The notes below the pieces were generated by a model. The model had not been told where the DNA came from. It was given only the letters and a program-made list of their open reading frames with translations, and made no database searches. This document shows positions 1-9,200 of a stretch of 64,000 nt of DNA, piece after piece (positions within the stretch are counted from its first letter, which is position 1; each line of letters begins with the position of its first letter). The position numbers and the translations under genes are program-made. This stretch comes from Aptenodytes patagonicus (Eukaryota; Chordata; Aves; Sphenisciformes; Spheniscidae), in contig NC_134970.1 in assembly GCF_965638725.1 (NCBI RefSeq), forward strand, positions 2,485,001-2,549,000, in the 5' to 3' direction.

Positions 1-212
1 GCTTTTGAGGAACTACCACCACCTTTAGAAGTGCTTATGCTCTCTATACTTTTATCTTTTGTCAGGGAAGGAAGAGATCTTTCTGAACCAGTAATTCCTG
101 CAGACTGAAGAGTGCTACTCCTTCTGTTGCCAGAGTCCTCAAATAATTGCTCCACTTTGACCTGACTTCCAGTCAGAGGGTGATCCTTCATTGCGAGTTT
201 GTTGCTAGAAAC
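1..212 (-). CDS. DYRK3: DYRK3 coding exon 3, partial
   Basis: The acceptor (CTGTAG) ends at 213 on the minus strand and the exon opens in phase 0 with VSSNKLAMKDHP. It carries the KVEQLFEDSGNRRSS motif typical of DYRK3 and is cut by the window edge while still open. Confidence 0.9.
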
Positions 213-3200
213 CTACAGATGGAAAAACAAAAAAAATAAGCTTTACTTTATCTTTTAAAGCACGGACTAAGAATAAAATCAATACCACGTAAAACAAAAA
301 CAGCAACATTGACAGGTTTTGCATTTCTGTGAGGAACAAATACAAAATACAAAAACGCTAAACTAACTCAAGTTACAAGCATAGTTATAGAAGGGTACAC
401 AAAGAGAATGCAGCTTACTGAAACAAGCACTTGCACAAACGTAGTGTGTTTTTAAGTCCATAAAGGGTAAACCCTAGAGAGTCAAACGCTCAAACAAGGA
501 CACAATACCTATCTCCACCAGTATGCACGTAGTCAGCAAACAGCCGGGGGAACAGCTATGTTTAGCTTTAAATGTGGGTGCAGCAAACACAACCAACGAC
601 AGATGCAACTTGCACCTGTCTGAAACGTGCAACAGAACATGAATGTGCAGAGAAGCGTTAGCAATATTGCAAAGACAAGTGTGCCAAAGGAGACAAAGAA
701 ACAACAGCAAGTGGCATAAGGCTGGTGTAACCAAGCTGAACAAGGAGCAAAAGGATGACAGAGTGAGACAAGATAAACCATACTTTTTTTTTTTTAAATT
801 GATGTTTTTTCTTTGAAGGGGAAAACATCATCATATCCACAACTCCTTTTAAAATCGTGATAGCTGCACAACTATCTTCAGACAGACCTGGAAGCTTTGA
901 ATAATCAAGAAGCTCTCTTACTCCAACTGTGTTGACAGTAGTCTGTAACCACTGCCTCTTACTGCCATATGTTAAAATATTTACATCTGAAATGAACTCA
1001 CAGAAGGTGAGAAAAGCACTGTGAAATTTTTCAGGCTTGTCATTTTTACAAATTATTAAATGCTCAACTCCTGGAGTTCAGTTCCTTACTTGAACAGCAG
1101 TTATTCCCCTTTTCTACTCACTGACACTCCATGCTGAGAGACAGCAGAGAGGTGTTGTCTTATCCTGTGCAACACTGAAGAAGCCTTGACTAGAGTAGCA
1201 ACATCTGTTTTCCATTTTGTCCTTTAATCTAAAAATAAAGATTTGAGACACATGCCAAACCGAATCCCTGAAAACCAAAATAACTACACAGGAATCAAAC
1301 AAAAATTATAAATAAACCTGCAGATCCACAGCAATAAAACCAAATTCCTTTTTAGTTACATACAATCCAACATCTCGGCACAGACAGTAAATAAGGGAAG
1401 CGAACGTTCTTGCCAAAAACAACTACACACGCCTCTTAAGACTCTGTTTGTTGGTGCTGCCTTGAAATGTTTGCCCTTGTTCACAAGCCCTCAAAGATGG
1501 GCATTTCCTGCAAAAGTCAGTCCTTATCAGTGGTGACTAGGGGCCATCGGATATATCCTGCTAAGTTCCACTACTCTGAGTCCTATCGACCCAAAAATAC
1601 AGTGTACTGTAAGAGACACGCCTTTCCAGAAAGTCTTAAATAAAAAAACAAAGCCCAACCCTGGTAACTTAGAATAAACGCCTTTTTTCTCGGAGTCTGG
1701 CTGAACCTCCGAGATAAGAATGACATATTTTCGGAACTGGCTACAAGACTGTTCAGTCCAGGAGACTCAAACAGTAAGTTTACAAATAAACAGAGAACAT
1801 AAGCACAGAACAAGGTTCACACTTGTTTGTTTTCTGAAGTTTTCCAGGGGGGCAGGAGAGAGGGGGAAAAACCAAACCAAAACAAGGCTGTCCTTCTACA
1901 GTAGAAGTCTTATTTTCACCTTTGCAATCAAAACTCGATATCCTCCCTACACGGGTTTCAATTGTATGCACAACAGAAGCAGCTTTTTATCAGTGACTTA
2001 GAATGGACACGACTGCACCTTTGCAGACAGCCACCCTAACGCAGAACACTGCCATGGGAGTTTGTACCAGCAGGGCTCTGCGGAGCAGCCTTCTCTAGCT
2101 GGATAAATGAATTAAGCAAGCACCAAGACTTCAAAACGTGCTACTGTATTGCACAAATGTCTTTCAACTATTTGGTTTCGGAAAAATGGTGTTAACAGTC
2201 TGAATGTCATAAATTGTAGCAACATGATAAAAGTGTGAAAGCCTTGCAAACAGCGCTACATCTAAATATTCCCTATTCAGGAGCAATAGCAACTCTGCTA
2301 ATGCTGTTTGTGGCAAACATTCTGTACCTTTGAATCCCTAAATAAACAAGGAATTCACGATTCTGTTTATCCCGGAACTATTTCTTAGTGAAGAAACTAC
2401 AGCTTTAAATCTCAAACCCGACTCAACAGCCATTCAGTAGTAAGGACTACATTTTCATTCTTAGAGGACTACCAAAATCACTTGCCACATGACAGTCAGA
2501 CACAAATATAGATCAATCCTAACTTGAACTCAGAAGAGCTGCACTTAAAGTCAGATGACTTCTGGGAACATCAGCTTTCTTTCAACAGCTTTCTTTTACA
2601 AATCACAGGCTGCACAGGTTTTGTTTTATCGATAAAGTGCTATTAGCAGCCAAGAAATTAGACAGACAACACAAGTGGCACCCTGTTGAAGATCTTCACG
2701 TATTTACAAAACTTCATATTAATTGAGAAGGAAACAGTTAACCCAGTTCCTATACAGGTGGTTTTGCAAAAGTGCATCAGTTATTTTCTGAATACTGAAT
2801 TAAACAAACTGAACTAAAAGCATGTATTCTCAAAGCAGAGACATTTATGTTCTCTTATAGCGAAGATGAAAAGAATGGACAGCTGCAGACCTCAGAAGTT
2901 TTCAATTCTCATGTAACATTACACTGTAATACAAAAATCTTGCAAGAAGGAAACCAAATATCACTTAATTCCAGATACTTTCCCATTAAAATTGAGCATC
3001 ATGATTTTCATCCTTGCATGCTTCATCTCAGTTCCTGCTCGCAAGATGCCACTAAGGTGGTATTTTTTGATGTGTCATTACGGCAAAACTAGGCATTTTA
3101 TAATCCTTAATCTTGCCTTAAGAAGTTAACAGGCTTGATGGACAAAATACAGATGAAAAATAAGATACACCAGGGAAACTAAATATTCATGGAGTTATAT

Positions 3201-6200
3201 TTGTATTTAACTAGATAGTTCCATCCTATGGATTCCTGTTCAGTTATGAACACTACTCTTCAAACTCTACTACTCAACAAATCTCTACATTTCTTCTGCT
3301 ATCCCTCAACATTGCCAAAAAGGGAAAACACAGACCCATGCTACTGAGTTTGCTCAGTGAACAGCACAGACCACATTAATTACTAATATCTGTTACAATA
3401 AATTCCCACAAGGTGATGATTTTCAAACGCATCTTACTCAGTGAAATGTCTATTTTCACATTTTAGAGAGCGGGTTTTTTTAAGCTCAAGCTCCTTCACT
3501 TCTGCCAGAATTCAACAAGAGCCAAAACACGTTTAAAAACCATATAAAGGTCAGATCACTGTACAGCTAAACACGACCACTACTGCTCAGTTGAATCGAG
3601 TTAGGGAAAGATCTCGTAACTCCACATCTGCTGAGGAAACACAGCACTTACAAAGAAGCACGTTAACACCTTCAGTCCATAAAGAGCTATTTTGCTAGCA
3701 AACGTAGTGGCAGATAATGCCAAAGTTTTCAGAGGAGAAAGATACTTTTGTAAGATGTTTGACAGCCATGCAAACCCACACTGCTCCTTCTGCTGTTCGT
3801 AAGTACGTATCTCTTGGAATTTTCACAAGGGAAACTAAAATGGAAACGTGCAAGAGTTAAAGCAAAGCACGTGTGGATTTACATCCTTATCAACATACAA
3901 GGTGACACACGGAACACTTCAACCATTTGTAAAATAACTTTCTTGATTAAAACATGAGCTGAGGATAGTAAGATAGGATTTCTGAGGCTGCCTAGCAAGT
4001 TCTGCACTGAACACAATACCACATCATTTTTATGCTTAGTAAAAGCAATAACGTTAATAAGCTACTACAAAGCTGCAACATCCCACTTTTTTAATTTATT
4101 CTCTACAGTGAGATGTCTAACTCCTTGACAGTTTTCGCTGCCACACAACACAACGCGGTGAAGACCCAGATAACTTTAAAATACTCACATTAGATCTTCC
4201 AAGGGAAGGAAGTCCTGAGGGGCTGTGTTCTTCATTTGTAGAGTCTTGGTACCTAATCTGATCTATCCTCATATAGGAGTCATATAATCCATCTCCAAAC
4301 CTGGCTGGAAACATGCCATATACAAACCAGTTAGTCACAACAGTTCACGTTGATACAGACAGAGACAAATGCTGAAATGTATCTCACTTAGCACATTTTA
4401 GTCTGTGTCGTGGTTTAATCTCAGTCAGCAATTAAGCACCACACAGCCGCTCGCTCACTCCCCCCCACCCGGTGGGATGGGGGAGAGAATTGGAAGAGCA
4501 CAAGTTAGAAAGACTCGTGGGTTGAGATAAAAACAGTTTAATAATTGAAATAAAATGATAATAATAATATGATAATAATAATAATAATACACAAAACAAG
4601 TGATGCACAGCACAATTGCTCACCACCCGCTGACCGATGCCCAGCCAGTCCCCGAGCAGCGGCCCCCCCGGCCAGCTTTTCCCAGTTTATGTACTGAGCA
4701 TGACGTCACATGGTATGGAATGTCCCTTTGGCCAGTTTGGCTGTGCCCCCTCCCAGCTTCTTGTGCACCTCCAGCCTCCTCAGTCAGTAGAGCATGGGAA
4801 GCTGAAAAGTCCTTGGCTAGTGTAAGCATTACCTAGCAACAACTAAAACACCGGTGTGTTATCAACTTTGTTCTCATCCTAAATCCAAAACACTGTACCA
4901 GCCACTAGGAAGGAAATTAACTCTATCCCTGCCGAAACCAGGACAATATCCACCCCTTATTCTATACCATTTGCATCATGCTCAAGTCTCACATTTTCCA
5001 GTACATTTTCATTAATCACCACCCCCTTTTATATATATATATACACACATACACAGATATCATTCCCTTCATCTGTGGGCCATCCCTCTAAAATGTTCGG
5101 TGAGTTCATTTAGTCCATGACTTCGGGCTCCATCTGTCATAATAATCTTTCAGGGCAGGAAAAATGGAGATGGTATGTGGTGTTGGATTGTTTCAGGTTG
5201 AAGTCAGTTCTGGTACCATCATCACTGTGCTTTGCTTGGTTTCACTGAAGTTATTCTTCATTAATCTGGGTGATTCTTATTATAATAACATTAGTATGGC
5301 ATATAATATTATTAGTATTATTAGTATATCTGTGTATTATTAGTATAACTATTATAACTATAATTAGTACTTAACATCACATAATTCAGATCATTGGCTA
5401 TTCTCACCCAAAATCAAATCCCCTTGAGGCACACATCGGACTTCCCCATCCTTCCGCATTATCCACCAAGTGCACCCAGGTCCTTGAGCAAAAGCAATCC
5501 CACGGATGGGTCTGCCTCTGCCTGAGGCAGGAATAACCCAGACTGTCTTCCCCAGCATATTTTTTATGTGCACTACAGGGACTTTATTCCCATCTACAGT
5601 ACGTAAAAGTTCTGACTGGGCAGGGCCTGCTCGATTGGCAGATCCCCGAGTGTTGACTAACCAGGTGGCCTTTGCTAAATGCGTATCCCAATGTTTGAAT
5701 GTCCCACCACCCATTGCTCTCAGCGTAGTCTTTAACAGTCCATTGTATCGTTCAATTTTCCCAGAAGCTGGTGCATGATAGGGGATGTGATACACCCACT
5801 CAATGCCGTGCTCTTTGGCCCAGGTGTCTATGAGGTTGTTTCGGAAATGAGTCCCATTGTCTGACTCAATTCTTTCTGGGGTGCCATGTCGCCATAGGAC
5901 TTGCTTTTCAAGGCCCAGGATAGTGTTCCGGGCAGTGGCATGGGGCACGGGATATGTTTCCAGCCATCCGGTGGTTGCCTCCACCATTGTAAGCACGTGG
6001 CGCTTGCCTTGGCGGGTTTGTGGGAGTGTGATATAATCGATCTGCCAGGCCTCCCCATATTTATATTTCAACCATCGTCCTCCATACCAAAAAGGCTTTA
6101 ACCGTTTGGCTTGCTTGATTGCAGCACATGTTTCGCATTCATGGATAACCTGGGCTATAGTGTCCATGGTCAAGTCCACCCCTCGATCACGAGCCCATCT

Positions 6201-9200
6201 GTATGTTGCATCTCTTCCTTGGTGACCTGAGGTGTCATGGGCCCACCGAGCTAGAAATAATTCACCCTTATGTTGCCAGTCCAGATCCACCTGAGCCACT
6301 TCAATCTTAGCAGCCTGATCCACCTGCTGGTTGTTTTGATGTTCTTCAGTGGCCCGACTCTTGGGTACGTGAGCATCTACGTGACGGACTTTTACAACCA
6401 GGTTCTCCACCCGGGCAGCAATATCTTGCCACAATGCGGCAGCCCAGATGGGTTTGCCTCTGCGCTGCCAGTTGCTCTGCTTCCATTGCTGCAACCACCC
6501 CCACAGGGCATTTGCCACCATCCATGAGTCAGTATAGAGATAGAGCACTGGCCACTTTTCTCGGTCAGCAATGTCTAAAGCCAGCTGGATGGCCTTTACT
6601 TCTGCAAATTGGCTTGATTCACCTTCTCCTTCAGCCGTTTCTACAACTTGTCGCATAGGACTCCATACAGCAGCTTTCCACCTCCGATGTTTTCCCACAA
6701 GACGACAGGACCCATCAGTGAACAGGGCATATTGCTTCTCATTTTCTGGTAGTTCATTATACATTGGGGCCTCTTCAGCACGCGTTACCTCCTCCTCTGG
6801 CAATATTCCAAAATCTTTGCCCTCTGGCCAATCCATGATCACTTCCAGAATTCCTGGGCGACTGGGGTTTCCTATTCGAGCCCGTTGTGTGATTAGTGCG
6901 ACCCACTTACTCCATGTAGCATCAGTTGCATGATGTGTACAGGGGACCCTCCCTCTGAACATCCAGCCCAGCACCGGCAGTCGGGGTGCCAGGAGGAGCT
7001 GTGCTTCAGTGCCGATCACTTCTGAAGCAGCTCGAACCCCTTCATATGCTGCTAATATCTCTTTTTCAGTTGGAGTATAGCGGGCCTCGGATCCTCTGTA
7101 TCCCCGACTCCAAAACCCTAGGGGTCGACCTCGAGTCTCCCCTGGTGCTTTCTGCCAGAGGCTCCAGGTAGGGCCATTCTCCCCGGCTGCGGTATAGAGC
7201 ACATTTTTTACATCTTGCCCTGCCCGGACTGGCCCCAGGGCTACTGCATGAACTATCTCCCGTTTAATTTGTTCAAAAGCTTGTCGTTGCTCAGGGCCCC
7301 ATTTGAAATCGTTCTTCTTTCGGGTCACTTGATAGAGAGGGTTTACAATCAGACTGTAATTTGGAATGTGCATTCTCCAAAAACCCACCACGCCTAAGAA
7401 AGCTTGTGTTTCTTTTTTGCTAGTTGGTGGAGACATGGCTGTTATTTTGTTGATCACATCTATTGGGATCTGACGACGTCCATCTTGCCATTTTATTCCT
7501 AAAAACTGGATCTCCTGTGCAGGTCCCTTGACCTTACTTTGTTTTATGGCAAAACCGGCCTTCAGCAGGATTTGGACTATTTCCTTCCCTTTTTCAAAAA
7601 CTTCTTCTGCTGTGTTGCCCCACACGATGATATCATCAATGTATTGCAGGTGTTCTGGAGCTCCACCCTGTTCTAATGCAGTCTGGATCAGTCCATGGCA
7701 AATGGTAGGGCTGTGTTTCCACCCCTGGGGCAGTCGGTTCCAGGTGTACTGAACGCCCCTCCAAGTGAAAGCAAACTGTGGCCTGCACTCTGCTGCCAAA
7801 GGGATTGAGAAAAATGCATTAGCAATATCAATTGTGGCATACCACTTGGCTGCCTTTGATTCCAATTCATATTGAAGTTCTAGCATGTCTGGCACAGCAG
7901 CACTCAGCGGTGGCGTGACTTCATTTAGGCCACGATAGTCTACTGTTAGTCTCCACTCTCCATTAGACTTCCGCACTGGCCATATGGGACTGTTAAAGGG
8001 TGAGTGGGTCTTGCTGATCACTCCTTGGCTCTCCAGTCGACGAATCAGCTCATGAATGGGAATCAGGGAGTCTCGGTTGGTGCGATATTGCCGCCGGTGC
8101 ACTGTGGTGGTAGCGATTGGCACTTGTTGGTCTTCGACCTTCAGCAACCCCACAACAGAAGGGTCCTCCGAGAGACCAGGCAAGGTGGACAGCTGTTTAA
8201 TCTCCTCCGTCTCCAAGGCAGCTATACCAAAAGCCCACCTGTACCCTTTTGGGTCCTTGAAATACCCTCTCCTGAGGTAGTCTATGCCAAGGATGCACGG
8301 AGCATCTGGGCCAGTCACAATGGGGTGCTTCTGCCACCCATTCCCAGTTAGACTCACTTCGGCTTCCAATACAGATAGCTGTTGGGATCCCCCCGTCACC
8401 CCAGAAATATAGATGGGTTCTGTTCCTATATATCTTGATGGCATTAGGGTACACTGTGCACCGGTGTCTACCAGAGCCTTATACTTCTGTGGGTCTGATG
8501 TGCCAGGCCACCGAATCCACACAGTCCAGTAAACCCGGTTGTCCCTTTTCCAATTGCTTTGTCAATGCCCCCTTCCCTAGAAAGGGATCCCAGCTGCTTG
8601 GCTTCCCTACCCTCTAATTCCAGGCTACTGGCCCCATTATCCCAGCATCGGAGCAGCCAGGTGACAATATGCTCACCTGGACGGCGGCTGAAATCTTTTC
8701 GTATATCTCGCAGCTCACTCAGGGATAGAGATCGGGTGGTCACTGTCTCGTTTATGAGTTCTTCCTCTTCCTCCTCCCCGATCAGCGGCCGGCTTTCCTC
8801 CTCCCGTTCTCGTGATGGTCCTTCTCTAGGGTCATCTGTCTCGTATACTTCTTCCTCCGGTTCCCTTTTAGAAGAAGCTTCTTCCTCCCTTACTAAACGA
8901 GCTGACTTCCGCTTCCAAGATTTCTTCTTGTGTACAGGGGCGACTGATACTGGCACAGGCTCGTTCTTTGGTTCAGCCACAGGGCGTGTTGCTGGGGTTG
9001 GAGTGGCCGCAGTGCAAGTGCATGTCACCGGAGTCTGAGTGGCCGCAGGGCCTGTTGCCGGGGTTGGAGTGGCCGCAGTGCATGTCGCTGGGGTTGGAGT
9101 GGCCGCAGTGCATGTCGCCGGGGTTGGAGTGGCCGCAGTGCAAGTGCATGTCACCGGAGTCTGAGTGGCCGCAGGGCCTGTTGCTGGGGTTGGAGTGGCT

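Noticed and set aside
4432-4836. Small open frames inside the LTRs, duplicated at 10600-11004
   Set aside because: They occur identically in both LTRs and cover promoter and R/U5 sequence; no known LTR product matches.
4946-5390. env or dUTPase gene at the 3' end of the provirus
   Set aside because: AT-rich sequence with stops in all frames and no recognisable motif.
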